A stretch of 64,000 nucleotides of DNA from Streptomyces sp. NRRL S-350 (GCF_000719705.1 NZ_JOHO01000024.1:32128-96127); one strand, 5' to 3'. Counted from the first letter of the stretch, positions 7,315 to 16,355 are shown. The notes: generated from the sequence alone by a model not told the origin. A program made the numbers and translations.

Positions 7315-8510
7315 CGCGCCACCACGGCGCCGGTGACCCGCTCGGCCAGCGTGGTGACCACCTCGGCCACGCGCTCCACGACGCGCGGTTCGGCCAGCAG
7401 CACCCGGTGGTGGATCCACAGGCCGTGCGCGCCCAGGTCCTCCGACACCGGGCACCGCTCGGCCAGCTCCGCCACGCTCGTCGCGGGCACCGGGCCCGCC
7501 CGGAAGGACGCGGGGCGGTAGACCGGCGGGAAGTTGACGCACGCCGGGACGCCCGCCGCCTTCAGCTCCTCCACCAGCCGGTCGCGTGCCGCACGGCCCG
7601 CCGCGGGGTCGAGGGCCACCAGGTACATGTAGTGCGGGTTGACGTCCATCCGCAGGTCGCGGGCCTGGACGCGCAGGCCGGGCGCGTCCTTCAGCAGCCC
7701 GTCGAGCAGGGTGGCGCGCTCCTCCCGGATCCGGGTGTGCTCGGCCAGGCGCGCGAGCTGCGCGCGCAGGAGCGCCGCGGTGAACTCGCTGACGCGGGAG
7801 TTGGATCCGCCGGTGACGTGCTGGTAGGTGGTGTCCCCGCGGGGCCGGCCGCAGGTGTGCATCAGGTACGCCTGCTCGTAGGTCTTCTCGTCGGGCAGGG
7901 TCAGCGCGCCGCCCTCCCCCGCGGTCATCAGCTTGCCGTTCTGGAAGCTGTAGCAGGCGACCGACGGGAACTCGCCGACCTTCGTCCCCTGCCACACGCC
8001 GCCCTGGGCGTGGGCGGCGTCCTGGATGACCACCAGGTCGCGTTCGGCGGCCAGGGCCGCGAGTGCGGGCATGTCGGCGAGGTGGCCGGCGATGTGGACG
8101 GGGATGACCGCGCGGGTCGCCGGGGTCAGCACGGCCCGGACGGCTTCGGGCGTCAGGCAGTAGGTCTCCGGATCCACGTCCGCCGGGACGGGGGTCGCAC
8201 CGACGTTCTGCACCGCCAGCGACGTGCTGATGAAGGTGAAGGCGGGCACCACCACCTCGTCGCCGGGCCCGATGCCGTGCAGCCGCAGCGCCAGTTCGAG
8301 CGCCACGGTGCCGTTGGTGACCGCGAGCGCGTAAGGCGCGCCGTTGTAGGCGGCGAACTCGCGTTCGAAGTCGTCGTTCTCGGTGCCTGCCGCGCGCCAC
8401 CACTGGCCGTGCGCCAGGACGCGCTCCAACGCCTCCCGCTCGGTGTGGTCGTGCTGGGGCCAGGCCGGCAGGTCGGCCGGGTCAATCGGACGGACGGGGT
8501 CGAGGGTCAC
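7311..8510 (-). CDS. DegT/DnrJ-type aminotransferase, AHBA synthase (RifK/MitA type)
   Basis: PLP enzyme of 399 residues. Residues 55-75 (YNGAPYALAVTNGTVALEL), VVVPAFTFISTS, Asp164 in VIQDAAHA, and the PLP lysine Lys193 in SFQNGKLMTAGEGG agree closely with AHBA synthases as I remember them; so do CGRPR, GSNSRVSEF, LLRAQLARL and the C-terminal HHRVLLA. AHBA synthases aromatise aminodehydroshikimate to 3-amino-5-hydroxybenzoate and, with the RifL partner, also transaminate a 3-keto-glucose unit. GTG 8510 overlaps the kinase stop (GTGA). This is the diagnostic gene of the cluster. A generic nucleotide-sugar aminotransferase is the alternative, but the motif match and neighbours argue for AHBA synthase. 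Confidence 0.9.
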   Translation of the reverse strand: MTLDPVRPIDPADLPAWPQHDHTEREALERVLAHGQWWRAAGTENDDFEREFAAYNGAPYALAVTNGTVALELALRLHGIGPGDEVVVPAFTFISTSLAVQNVGATPVPADVDPETYCLTPEAVRAVLTPATRAVIPVHIAGHLADMPALAALAAERDLVVIQDAAHAQGGVWQGTKVGEFPSVACYSFQNGKLMTAGEGGALTLPDEKTYEQAYLMHTCGRPRGDTTYQHVTGGSNSRVSEFTAALLRAQLARLAEHTRIREERATLLDGLLKDAPGLRVQARDLRMDVNPHYMYLVALDPAAGRAARDRLVEELKAAGVPACVNFPPVYRPASFRAGPVPATSVAELAERCPVSEDLGAHGLWIHHRVLLAEPRVVERVAEVVTTLAERVTGAVVAR

Positions 8511-9289
8511 GTCGGTGTCCTTTCGTCACAGGATGGGGCGCGCAGGCGGGCGGCCAGCAGCGCCCCCCGCAGGGAGGAGCCGGCCCCGTGCCGGGCGGGC
8601 TCGGGGCGGGGCAGGTCGGTGCCGGGCCGCGCGACCCGCGGCAGCAGTTCGGCGACGTCCCGCAGCAGGGCCGGGCCGCTCGTGCCGCCGCCCACGACCA
8701 GCCGCCGGAACGCGCAGATCTCGGCCAGGTTGGCGACGGCGAGGGCGAGCGCCCAGGCGGCGTCGGCGGTCCGCAGGTGTGCCTGGAGGCAGCCTCGGCG
8801 GCCGCAGGAGCAGGGCTCGCCGTCCGGACGGACGATCAGGTGGCCGGGCTCGCAGCGGACCAGCCCGCCGCCGGGCTGCGCCCAGGCGCCGCCGACGCCG
8901 GTGCCCAGGCCGAGGTAGAACAGGCCGTCCGGCCGTGCTTCCGGACGGGCCGCCAGCTCGGCGAGCGCGGCCAGGTAGGCGTCGTCGTCGACCAGCGGCG
9001 GCACTCCGAAGTCCAGCCGCGCGGTCAGTGCGACCCCGGTCCACCAGGGCCGGTTGGGCCAGCGCCGGACGACTCCGGCGGCGTCGAGCGATCCGGGGAA
9101 GGCCACCGCGACGGCGTCGGGGACGCGGCCGCCCAGCACGGACCGGGCCAGCTCCACGACCTGTCCGGGCTCGTCGTCGACGCGCGCCCGGTCCCAGCGC
9201 AGTTCGCGGGCCTCGGTTCCGGGGGCGTCCGGGTCGTCGGTCGCCAGCGCCCGTGCCCCGGAGCCGCCGATGTCGATGGCGAGCGTCAC
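8507..9289 (-). CDS. ROK-family sugar kinase (RifN/kanosamine kinase type)
   Basis: ROK kinase of 260 residues. AIDIGGSGARAL is the N-terminal phosphate-binding motif, GLGTGVGG the central glycine loop, and PGHLIV followed by CSCGRRGCLQ the ROK zinc-binding signature. In the rifamycin pathway RifN phosphorylates kanosamine at O6; neighbouring RifK, RifL, RifM and RifJ types make that the best reading here. GTG 9289 overlaps the SDR stop by 4 bp, and its own stop overlaps the aminotransferase start by 4 bp. Shorter than typical ROK glucokinases (about 310 residues). Specificity is inferred. Confidence 0.87.
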   Translation of the reverse strand: MTLAIDIGGSGARALATDDPDAPGTEARELRWDRARVDDEPGQVVELARSVLGGRVPDAVAVAFPGSLDAAGVVRRWPNRPWWTGVALTARLDFGVPPLVDDDAYLAALAELAARPEARPDGLFYLGLGTGVGGAWAQPGGGLVRCEPGHLIVRPDGEPCSCGRRGCLQAHLRTADAAWALALAVANLAEICAFRRLVVGGGTSGPALLRDVAELLPRVARPGTDLPRPEPARHGAGSSLRGALLAARLRAPSCDERTPT

Positions 9290-10014
9290 CACCGCGCGCC
9301 GCCGTCCACCAGCAGCGTCTGCCCGGTGATGTAGCCGGACTGCGGCCCGGCCAGGAACGCCACGGCGCCGGCGATCTCCTCCGGGGCGGCGAGGCGGCGC
9401 AGGGCGATGCGGTCGGCGACGGCCCGGTTCTCCTCCTCCGTGTAGACCGCGGCGCCCGAGCCCGAGCCGGGCCCGGGCAGGACCGCGCCGGGCGCGACGA
9501 CGTTGACGGTGACGCCGAAGCGGCCGAAGTCCCAGGCCGCCGACGCCGCCCACGCCGACAGCGCGGCCTTGGTGGCCGCGTACTCGGCCTGTCCGGGCAG
9601 GCCGACGCTGCCGGCGCGGGATCCGACCAGGACGATCCGCCCGCCGCGCCGGCGCAGCATCCCCTTGCCGACGGACCCGGCCAGCCTGGTCACCGAGTGG
9701 ACGTTGACGTCCCACAGGCCGTCGTCGTCGCCCGGGGTCAGGACGCTGCGCCGCAGCGTCCTGCCGTGCGCGCACACCAGGACGCCCGGCGAGACCCCGC
9801 GTTCCCTGATCCGGTCCATCGCTGCGGCGGGGTCGGTCAGGTCGGCCCGGACGGGTTCGAGCGCGCCGATCTCCTCGGCCAGTTCGGCCGCCCGGTCCAG
9901 GCCGCGGTGGCACACCGGCAGGACGGTCAGGCCGGTGGCGGCGAGGGCCCGGCAGATCGCCGCACCGAGCAGGCCGCTCGCGCCGGTCACCAGGGCCACG
10001 TCGGAGTCGGTCAC
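9286..10014 (-). CDS. Short-chain dehydrogenase/reductase (FabG-like)
   Basis: Classical SDR of 242 residues: cofactor motif TGASGLLG (10-17), NAG-equivalent CAHG near 81-84, and active-site Tyr145/Lys149 in YAATK with serines at 132 and 136. The C-terminal YITGQTLLVDGG is typical of FabG-like enzymes. It may reduce a ketone formed on the ACP-bound chain or on the sugar unit; the window does not say which. GTG 10014 overlaps the upstream gene's stop (GTGA), placing it in the tightly coupled operon. Confidence 0.85.
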   Translation of the reverse strand: MTDSDVALVTGASGLLGAAICRALAATGLTVLPVCHRGLDRAAELAEEIGALEPVRADLTDPAAAMDRIRERGVSPGVLVCAHGRTLRRSVLTPGDDDGLWDVNVHSVTRLAGSVGKGMLRRRGGRIVLVGSRAGSVGLPGQAEYAATKAALSAWAASAAWDFGRFGVTVNVVAPGAVLPGPGSGSGAAVYTEEENRAVADRIALRRLAAPEEIAGAVAFLAGPQSGYITGQTLLVDGGARW

Positions 10015-12089
10015 GACCGCTCCTTGACGGCGAGCAGCATCGTGCAGGCGGGGCGGCCGAGGTGCAGGGTCCGCTCGACGGTGAACCCGACGGCGGCCAG
10101 TCCGGTGACGGCCGCCGCCTCGGTCGGCCAGGCGGTGCCGCCGTGGGTGAGCCAGTCCAGCCGGGTCTCCGGCGGGACGCCCTCGGGCGTGTCCAGGAAG
10201 ACGTCGTCCACCAGCAGGCGCCCGCCGAGGGGCACCCGCTCGGCGACGGCCCGCAGGTCCGCCGCCGGGCCGTGGATCGAGTTGGCGAGCACGACCAGGT
10301 CGAAGACGCCGTCGGGCAGCGGCCCGCGCCCGGCGTGGGTGCCCCCGCCGGCGATCCGGTGGTAGACACCGGGGCCGCCGGAGACCTCCAGGAGGCGCTG
10401 GCCGGGGGCGAAGCGCGCCAGCGCCAGGCCGCTGCGGGCGCGCTGGTGCGCGGCCGTCCCGTGCATGGCCGCCTGGTAGACCTCGCGCAGCCGCTCGGAC
10501 GGCCCTTCCCGGTCGAACGGGCGCTTCGCGACCCCGGAGCGGACGACCTCGGCCAGGGCCTCGCGCGTCACCCAGGTCCGCGACAGCTCGCCCTCCAGCG
10601 CGACCAGCGCCGTCTCCACGTCGCCGTTCCCGTCGCGGGCGGCGGGGAGGGGGTCCTCGGGGCGCAGCAGCCCGGCTTCCTCGGCCGTGCGCAGCAGTTC
10701 GGCGCAGGCGGCCTCGTCCAGCCCCAGCCGCGCCGCCAGTTCCGGCGCGGTCGTCGCCCCTCGGCCGAGGGCCTCGACGATCCCGAGGTCCACCAGGGCG
10801 AAGAGGAGTTCACTGCGCTTGTAGGCGGTGGCGGCGGCGATCAGCACGTCCCGGTCCGCCAGGGCGAGCGCGCGCGGCGGAAGGGGTTTGCCGACGCGGC
10901 CGCGCGGCACCTCGCCGACGCACCGGACCCGGTCGGGCACCTTCTGGGAGCCGAGCAGCGCCTTCGCGTGCTCCCCGAGGCCGGAGACGTCCGCGCCGGG
11001 GCCCCGCACGTGCACGACCTCGGCCTGGAGCGCGACCGACGTACCGTGCCGGACGGGGTAGACGCGGGCGTCGGCGATGTCGGGGTGGCGGCAGAGCGCC
11101 GCCTCGATCTCCTCCGGCGCGATCCACCGGTCTCCGCGCCGGATGGCCCGGGTGCGGCGGCCCAGCAGCCGCAGCCCGGTGGCGGGGTCGTAGGACGCCA
11201 GGTCCCCCATGGGGTGCCAGGCTTCGCCGGCCACCCGCACCAGCAGTTCGCCCTGCGCGCCGGGCCGCAGGTCGGCGCCGTCCGGGGCGACCACGCGGAA
11301 CTCGACGCCGTCCAGCGGGTACCCGACGCAGCCGGGCGGGCTTCCCGGCGCGCCGCTGAACAGCGCCCCGGTTTCGGTGGAGCCGTAGTTGCGCGCCAGT
11401 CCGATCCCGAACGCGGCGGCGAACCGTTCCTCCAGGGCCGCGTCGACCGGTCCGGCGCCGACCATGGCCATGCGCAGCGCGTTGTCCGGCACTTCCCGGC
11501 CCCGGCGCTGGGCGAGCAGGCGCGCGACGGTCGGGACGAGCGCGAGCACGGTCGCCCCGGCGGCGATGTGCTCGGCGCAGCGGCCCAGCGAGGTCGGCGG
11601 GACGGCGACGATCCGGCACTGGGCCTCGAACGCCGCGTGCGCCCAGCCGAGCGCGTAGGCGTGCCACAGGTGCAGCGGCACCAGCAGCGTGTCGTCCGCG
11701 CCCAGGCGCGCGTACCGCGCGTGCCGGCGCCCCTCGGCGCGCAGGGAGTCCTGGGAGCGCGGGACGAGTTTGGGGGCGCCGGTGGTGCCCGAGCTGGGCA
11801 GCAGGACGGTGCCGGGCGGGTGGTTCGAGGACCTGGGGGCGCCGGTGAGGGTGACGCGGTCGCCGTCCACGACCGCGAGGCGCCCGCCGCCGGCCGCGTC
11901 CAGCAGGCGTCGGTGCTCGGCGGGCGGCGCGTCGGGGTCGAGCAGCAGGACGACGGCGCCGGCGTCGACCAGCTCGCGGTACGCCGCGAGCCACGGGCCG
12001 CCGCTCGCTCCGGCCAGGGCGACGGTCGTGGCGGGTTCGATGCCGTCGAGCCCGTCGAGCCCGACCGGGGGCAGGTCGAGGTCAGCCAC
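10011..12089 (-). CDS. Acyl-AMP ligase fused to a SAM methyltransferase-like domain
   Basis: A 692-residue fusion. Residues 1 to about 410 are an ANL adenylating enzyme: P-loop SSGTTGAPK (99-107), YGSTETG (235-241), MGDLASYDPATG (294-305) and catalytic Lys401 in GRVGK. Residues from about 415 resemble class I O-methyltransferases with a winged-helix dimerisation region (SELLFALVDLGIVEAL) and a SAM loop LLEVSGGPGVYH. Between that loop and FDLVVLANSIHG the usual stretch of roughly 40 residues is missing, so methyl transfer is uncertain. The ligase probably activates AHBA or a related aryl acid for the ACP, as MitE does. GTG 12089 overlaps the radical SAM stop by 8 bp. Confidence 0.85.
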   Translation of the reverse strand: MADLDLPPVGLDGLDGIEPATTVALAGASGGPWLAAYRELVDAGAVVLLLDPDAPPAEHRRLLDAAGGGRLAVVDGDRVTLTGAPRSSNHPPGTVLLPSSGTTGAPKLVPRSQDSLRAEGRRHARYARLGADDTLLVPLHLWHAYALGWAHAAFEAQCRIVAVPPTSLGRCAEHIAAGATVLALVPTVARLLAQRRGREVPDNALRMAMVGAGPVDAALEERFAAAFGIGLARNYGSTETGALFSGAPGSPPGCVGYPLDGVEFRVVAPDGADLRPGAQGELLVRVAGEAWHPMGDLASYDPATGLRLLGRRTRAIRRGDRWIAPEEIEAALCRHPDIADARVYPVRHGTSVALQAEVVHVRGPGADVSGLGEHAKALLGSQKVPDRVRCVGEVPRGRVGKPLPPRALALADRDVLIAAATAYKRSELLFALVDLGIVEALGRGATTAPELAARLGLDEAACAELLRTAEEAGLLRPEDPLPAARDGNGDVETALVALEGELSRTWVTREALAEVVRSGVAKRPFDREGPSERLREVYQAAMHGTAAHQRARSGLALARFAPGQRLLEVSGGPGVYHRIAGGGTHAGRGPLPDGVFDLVVLANSIHGPAADLRAVAERVPLGGRLLVDDVFLDTPEGVPPETRLDWLTHGGTAWPTEAAAVTGLAAVGFTVERTLHLGRPACTMLLAVKERS

Positions 12090-13197
12090 CGCAGCTCACC
12101 CCGTCTCGGCCCTCCCGGTAGAGGCGCTTGCGCTCGGCGATCAGCTCCCGGATGACGGGCGGAGCGTAGGTGGGGGCCTGGCACAGCTCGTCGAGGGTGA
12201 TCTCGTCCTCGAAGTACATCGAGAGCGTGTCCCAGGGCGTGAAGCAGCCCTTGCACGCCTTCAGGCGGGGTCGTTCGGCCAGCAGCGCGGTGTACATGCC
12301 GGTCTCGCCGACGGTCTTCAGCGTCTCGGCGTGGTCGTCCTCCAGCAGGTTGCCCATGTTGGAGAACCAGATGTTCGGGCACGGGGTCACCATGCCGTCG
12401 CTGAAGGTCGAGATGACCAGGCGCGGCAGGTGGCAGCGGAAGGTCCGCTCGCCCTCGCGCACGAAGGACAGCAGCCGGTCGAAGTAGGGGCGGGGTGGCA
12501 GCACCGCTCTCAACTCGTCGTAGTGCTCGACCAGTTCCTCGATGTGGACGACCTGGTCGGGCCGCATCGCGAACCGCTCGGAGTCGGGGCCGCGCACCGG
12601 GAACGGGAAGAAGGTCGGCGGGTACTCCCGGTCGGCGAGCCAGCGGGCGAACGCCAGGACCTCGGGGGCGCTGCGGTCGTTCAGCACGCCGTAGATCTCC
12701 ACCGGCAGGCCGCTGTCGAGGATCGCCTCGATGCGGCGCAGCACCTTGCCGTGCAGCGACTCGCTCTGCACGCGGTGGGAGTTGCCGGAGTAGAGGTGGC
12801 TGTCCAGGGACACCTGGAGGACGACGTTGCCCCAGCCGCGCAGTTCGTCGAGGTGCTCCTGGCGGACGAGCACCCCGTTGGTCTGGACGATCAGCACCTC
12901 GTGCCGGGCGGCCTGCTCGCGCAGGTAGTCCATGACCCCGCCGACCAGGAAGACCTCACCGCCGGTGACCTTGAGCATCGGCGCGCGGAAGGTGTCGTCG
13001 ATGCGTTTGGCGATGAGCGGCAGCCGGCGCCCGAGGAGGGTGTCCTCGGCGTAGCGGTCCTTGGTCGGCGGCCCGAAGATCAGTTGGGCGTTGTGCGACT
13101 GCTTGAGATTGCTCTGGCCGGTGAGGCAGTACGTGCAACTCAGGTTGCACGAGTCCTCGTTGATGACCAGATCGTTTCCCAGGAGTGTTTCGATCAC
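12082..13197 (-). CDS. Radical SAM enzyme with C-terminal auxiliary-cluster cysteines
   Basis: Radical SAM protein of 371 residues. Cys17, Cys21 and Cys24 in CNLSCTYC bind the [4Fe-4S] cluster, and KVTGGEVFL matches the GGE motif that binds SAM. The C-terminus has further cysteines (FRCHL, CPNIW, ACKGC), suggesting a SPASM/twitch-type auxiliary cluster. First gene of the seven-gene operon; GTG 13197 has an AAGGG site upstream and a promoter at 13228-13257. The mitomycin cluster also encodes a radical SAM protein (MitD, from memory), thought to help build the mitosane core. Bond chemistry here is unknown. Confidence 0.85.
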   Translation of the reverse strand: MIETLLGNDLVINEDSCNLSCTYCLTGQSNLKQSHNAQLIFGPPTKDRYAEDTLLGRRLPLIAKRIDDTFRAPMLKVTGGEVFLVGGVMDYLREQAARHEVLIVQTNGVLVRQEHLDELRGWGNVVLQVSLDSHLYSGNSHRVQSESLHGKVLRRIEAILDSGLPVEIYGVLNDRSAPEVLAFARWLADREYPPTFFPFPVRGPDSERFAMRPDQVVHIEELVEHYDELRAVLPPRPYFDRLLSFVREGERTFRCHLPRLVISTFSDGMVTPCPNIWFSNMGNLLEDDHAETLKTVGETGMYTALLAERPRLKACKGCFTPWDTLSMYFEDEITLDELCQAPTYAPPVIRELIAERKRLYREGRDGVSCGG

Positions 13198-13367
13198 GGC
13201 GCACCCTTCCCCGCAGCGGATGCCAAGACGATAACTTTAGTCGATAACTATCGTCAACATGAGCCCGATGGCTGCTCCAAGGGCTGCCTGGGATGCTCGT
13301 TGGGTATACGTCACCTTGCTCTGCGTACTGGGCAGGGTGGAATTTCCCGGCTACGATAGTCACAGCT
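13198..13367. promoter_or_regulatory. Divergent regulatory region between the radical SAM operon and the XRE regulator
   Basis: Minus strand: -35 TTGACG (13252-13257), 18-bp spacer, -10 TATCGT (13228-13233), driving the radical SAM operon. Within it, GTCGATAACTATCGTC forms an imperfect dyad, and two copies of the 9-bp element lie in direct orientation 13 bp apart (CGATAGTTA at 13245-13253 and CTAAAGTTA at 13232-13240, minus strand). Plus strand: TACGAT (13352-13357) lies 10 bp before the regulator's ATG, overlapped by CGATAGTCA (13354-13362). The regulator gene therefore probably has a very short or no leader and may be autoregulated. Confidence 0.55.
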
Positions 13368-14636
13368 ATGAAAACTGACCGGAGCCAGCAACCTGAGTTC
13401 GGCCGTCGTGTACGGCAGCGGCGCGAGGAGCTGGGTTTCTCCCAACGCGAACTCGCCGGCGACATCGTGACCGCGAGCTACATCTCGCTCCTGGAGTCCG
13501 GCCAACGTTCGCCCACGCTCGACCTCGTCCTCCACCTGGCCGAGGTCCTCCGCATGCCGCTGGCCGAACTGACCGGCCAGCGCGAGTCCCCGGCGGGCGA
13601 GCCCGCCGAGGCCGCCGAGCCCCGCGGCCTCGACCTCGTCGTCGCCCGCTCCGCCGCACGCAGCGCCGCCGAGCTGGGCGACCACGCCCGCGCGGCCGAG
13701 CTGCTCGCGACCGCGTACGCAGCCGCGGTCGAGCGCGGTGAGACGGCCCTCCAACTCGATCTCGGCCTGGCACTCCAGGAGGAGCTCCGGTCGGCCGGCC
13801 GGCAGCCCGACCGACTGGAGCTGCTGGAACGCCTCGCCGACCAGGAGTGGGCCAGGACCGACCCGCACCTGCGCATCATCCTGCTCACCGAGCTGGCGAC
13901 CGCTCAGCGCGACACCGGGCGGCTGACGGACGCGCGCAAGTCGGCCTACGCGGCCCTGGGCGAGATCGGCCAGGCCCGGCTCACCGGGACGTTCGAGCAC
14001 GTCCAGCTGCTCGGGATCCTCATCTCGATCCTGTGCGAGCTCAACGACCTCGGTCAGGTCGAGCTGCTGCTGAAGGACATGCTCTCGCTCGCCGAGGGCC
14101 ACGGGGCGCCGGTGCGCGGCCGGGCCCACTGGGTCTCCAGCATCGCCTACTCCCAGCTCGGCATGGCCACCGCCGCACGCCACCACCTGGATCTGGCCCG
14201 CGCCGAACTCACCGCGCCGGACACGCCGATGCGCGACTGGCTGCGGTTCATGCGCTCGGCCGGCAGCGTCCTGCTGGACGACGGGGATCCCGGCGCCGCA
14301 CTGCCCTGGCTGGAGGCAGCCGAGCAGGTCGGCCCCATGGTCGACGCCCCCGACGAGACCACCCGGATCCTCGCGCTGCGCGCCCGCTACGAACTGGCCA
14401 TGGGCACCGCTGCCGAGGTCGTCGGGCTCTACCCCCGGCTCACCGAGGGCGCCGCGCCGCTGACCGGCCCCGACCTGGTCCGCGCCAACCTCGTCCAGGC
14501 CGAGGCGCTGGCCGCGTTGGGCCGCACCGAGGAGGCCCAGGCGCTGCTGCGGCAGACCGCGGCCCTGTGCGACGAGCTCACCGCCTACGAGTTGGCCGTG
14601 CGCGTCTGGAAGCGCATCGACACGATGCGCTCCTGA
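13368..14636 (+). CDS. XRE-family regulator with TPR-like C-terminus, probable cluster regulator
   Basis: Transcription factor of 422 residues. An N-terminal Cro/CI-type HTH (EFGRRVRQRREELGFSQREL through SYISLLESGQRSP, about residues 9-50) is followed by some 350 residues of Ala/Leu-rich helical repeats like the TPR domains of many actinomycete XRE regulators. ATG 13368 is favoured over an in-frame ATG at 13293 because the upstream part has no HTH homology and contains the promoter. It diverges from the radical SAM operon and shares its regulatory region, which holds the same 9-bp motif as the other divergent promoter of the cluster. It marks the right edge of the cluster. The ligand is unknown. 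Confidence 0.82.
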   Translation: MKTDRSQQPEFGRRVRQRREELGFSQRELAGDIVTASYISLLESGQRSPTLDLVLHLAEVLRMPLAELTGQRESPAGEPAEAAEPRGLDLVVARSAARSAAELGDHARAAELLATAYAAAVERGETALQLDLGLALQEELRSAGRQPDRLELLERLADQEWARTDPHLRIILLTELATAQRDTGRLTDARKSAYAALGEIGQARLTGTFEHVQLLGILISILCELNDLGQVELLLKDMLSLAEGHGAPVRGRAHWVSSIAYSQLGMATAARHHLDLARAELTAPDTPMRDWLRFMRSAGSVLLDDGDPGAALPWLEAAEQVGPMVDAPDETTRILALRARYELAMGTAAEVVGLYPRLTEGAAPLTGPDLVRANLVQAEALAALGRTEEAQALLRQTAALCDELTAYELAVRVWKRIDTMRS

Positions 14637-14748
14637 CTCCCCGGCCCGCGGCAGCCCGACGCGAGCCGGTGCCCGCGCCCGGCAGGGCCGGCGACCCGCC
14701 CGGTGCGCCACCGCGCGGAGCCGGGAGAGCCGTTGCGGGCGGGCGGGC

Positions 14749-15699
14749 TCAGTGGGTGCGGAGCCAGCGGGTGTCGGTGCCCAGCACCGAGCCGTCCGCC
14801 GCGTAGGAGGTGACGGCCCTGGCGTCGGTCCCCGGCTTGGCCAGGACGGCGTACCAGCGCCACGGGGAGTCCCCGACCGGCACCGGCACCGCTTCGGTGG
14901 AGCCGCCGGTCCGCCATTCGACGACGATCTTCGCGACCTCGGGCCGGACCCCTTCGATCACGACCGGCGGCAGGCCCGACGACGCTCCGTGTTCGAGGCC
15001 GAGCGACGCGCCGCCGACGGCCGCCGGGTACTCGCCCGGAGCGGAGACCGGCTGCACGGAATCCTCCGCCTGCCGCTTGCCGTCCACGGTGTAGTAGAGG
15101 TTCGCCGCGTCGAGGAGCCGGTCGAAGTTCCGGTCGACGTCCGCCTGGGTGACGGGCCGGACGTCCGGGTTGGCGGCGTGCCGCTCCGCCTGGATCAGCC
15201 GGGCCTGCTCGAGGGCGGACTCCTTGGTCTGGGCGGCCGGCCACAGCGCGGTCCAGGCCTGCCAGGTGTGGCCGTTCGCGGTGCCTTCACCGACCTTGAC
15301 GCGGACGGGGTCCAGCGGATCCCGGGCGGGTGCGCTCGTGGCGGCCGCCACGGAGGCCGGACCGGAGGCCGCCGCGGCGGCCGAAGCCGAGGCCGAGGAG
15401 ACCGCGGAGGCCGAGGCGGACGCCGCCGTGCCGGCCGAGGCGGCCACCGCCGCGGTGGAGACCGCCTGCCGGCCGCGCTCCCCGAGCGCCGCCCCGGCCC
15501 CGAGGACCGCCGCGACCAGGACCGCCGCCGCCCCGGCGGTCAGCAGTCGCCGCCGCCGCAGGCGCCGCCGGCCTCCGGCGACCAGCCGGTCGTACGGGAC
15601 CGGGCCGGTCTCGACGCTCCCGGCCAGCTCGCCGAGGGCCCACACGGCCGCCCTCTCGTCGTCGAGCGCCGCGTCCGCGGGCGGGAACTCCTTGCTCAT
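14749..15699 (-). CDS. Single-pass membrane protein paired with an ECF sigma factor
   Basis: Protein of 316 residues. After a cytoplasmic N-terminus of about 50 residues ending in [10 protein letters not shown], one transmembrane segment ([20 protein letters not shown], about 53-72) is followed by an Ala/Ser-rich linker and an exported domain of about 190 residues. The ATG overlaps the sigma-factor stop (ATGA). This is the usual layout of an anti-sigma or co-expressed sensor protein, and similar proteins follow SigE-family sigma genes in streptomycetes. No zinc-binding anti-sigma motif (HxxxCxxC) is seen, so the anti-sigma role is only inferred. Confidence 0.75.
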   Translation of the reverse strand: MSKEFPPADAALDDERAAVWALGELAGSVETGPVPYDRLVAGGRRRLRRRRLLTAGAAAVLVAAVLGAGAALGERGRQAVSTAAVAASAGTAASASASAVSSASASAAAAASGPASVAAATSAPARDPLDPVRVKVGEGTANGHTWQAWTALWPAAQTKESALEQARLIQAERHAANPDVRPVTQADVDRNFDRLLDAANLYYTVDGKRQAEDSVQPVSAPGEYPAAVGGASLGLEHGASSGLPPVVIEGVRPEVAKIVVEWRTGGSTEAVPVPVGDSPWRWYAVLAKPGTDARAVTSYAADGSVLGTDTRWLRTH

Positions 15700-16214
15700 C
15701 TCGTGCCTCCGATGCTCGTCAGTGCGATGAGTGAGGAGGCTCCCCGGAGCTTGGCCAGGCCGCGGGCGGCCTGGCTCTTCACCGTTCCGACCGAGCAGCC
15801 CATCGCCGCCGCGGTCTGGGTCTCGGAGAGGTCCTCCCAGTAGCGCAGCACCACGGCCTGGCGCTGGCGCGGCGGCAGGCCGCCGAGCGCGTCGAGCAGC
15901 ACGGCGCGGTCGTCCGGGTCGGCCCAGGCCGGCACGGGCCGGTCCGGGACGGCGTGCACCAGGTGCTCAGGGGGTCTGCGCCGGAACCGCCGGGCGTGCT
16001 CGTTGACCAGGATCCGGCGCACGTACGCGTACGGGTCGTCGGCCGCGCGGACCCGCACCCACGCCACGTAGGCCCGCTCCAGGGCCTGCTGGACCAGGTC
16101 CTCGGCGCCGTGCCGGTCCCCCGCGAGCAGGTACGCGGTGCGGAACAGCCGCGACCACGCGCCGCCGGCGAACGCCCGGAACTCCTCGTCCCGTGCGGTC
16201 TTCTGGGCTCCCAT
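15696..16214 (-). CDS. SigE-family ECF RNA polymerase sigma factor
   Basis: ECF sigma factor of 172 residues. Region 2 ([19 protein letters not shown] and [17 protein letters not shown]) recognises the -10 box. Region 4 ([20 protein letters not shown] through [19 protein letters not shown]) is a complete HTH for the -35. Length and sequence match the SigE-like group with an adjacent membrane partner gene. ATG 16214 has a GAGGTG ribosome site. It is divergent from hrpA with 141 bp between starts. Confidence 0.9.
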   Translation of the reverse strand: MGAQKTARDEEFRAFAGGAWSRLFRTAYLLAGDRHGAEDLVQQALERAYVAWVRVRAADDPYAYVRRILVNEHARRFRRRPPEHLVHAVPDRPVPAWADPDDRAVLLDALGGLPPRQRQAVVLRYWEDLSETQTAAAMGCSVGTVKSQAARGLAKLRGASSLIALTSIGGTR

Positions 16215-16355
16215 TGAGCACCTCCTCACCCCCCAGAGCCCACTCGGGGCACGGACCGTTGCCCGTCGTTCGCGATTGGCCACCGGCGGCTGTGACACTG
16301 GAGGGGCTCGAAAACCGAGGTGCGCTCCGCCGTGCCTCCTTGCGAACCTAGAGGG

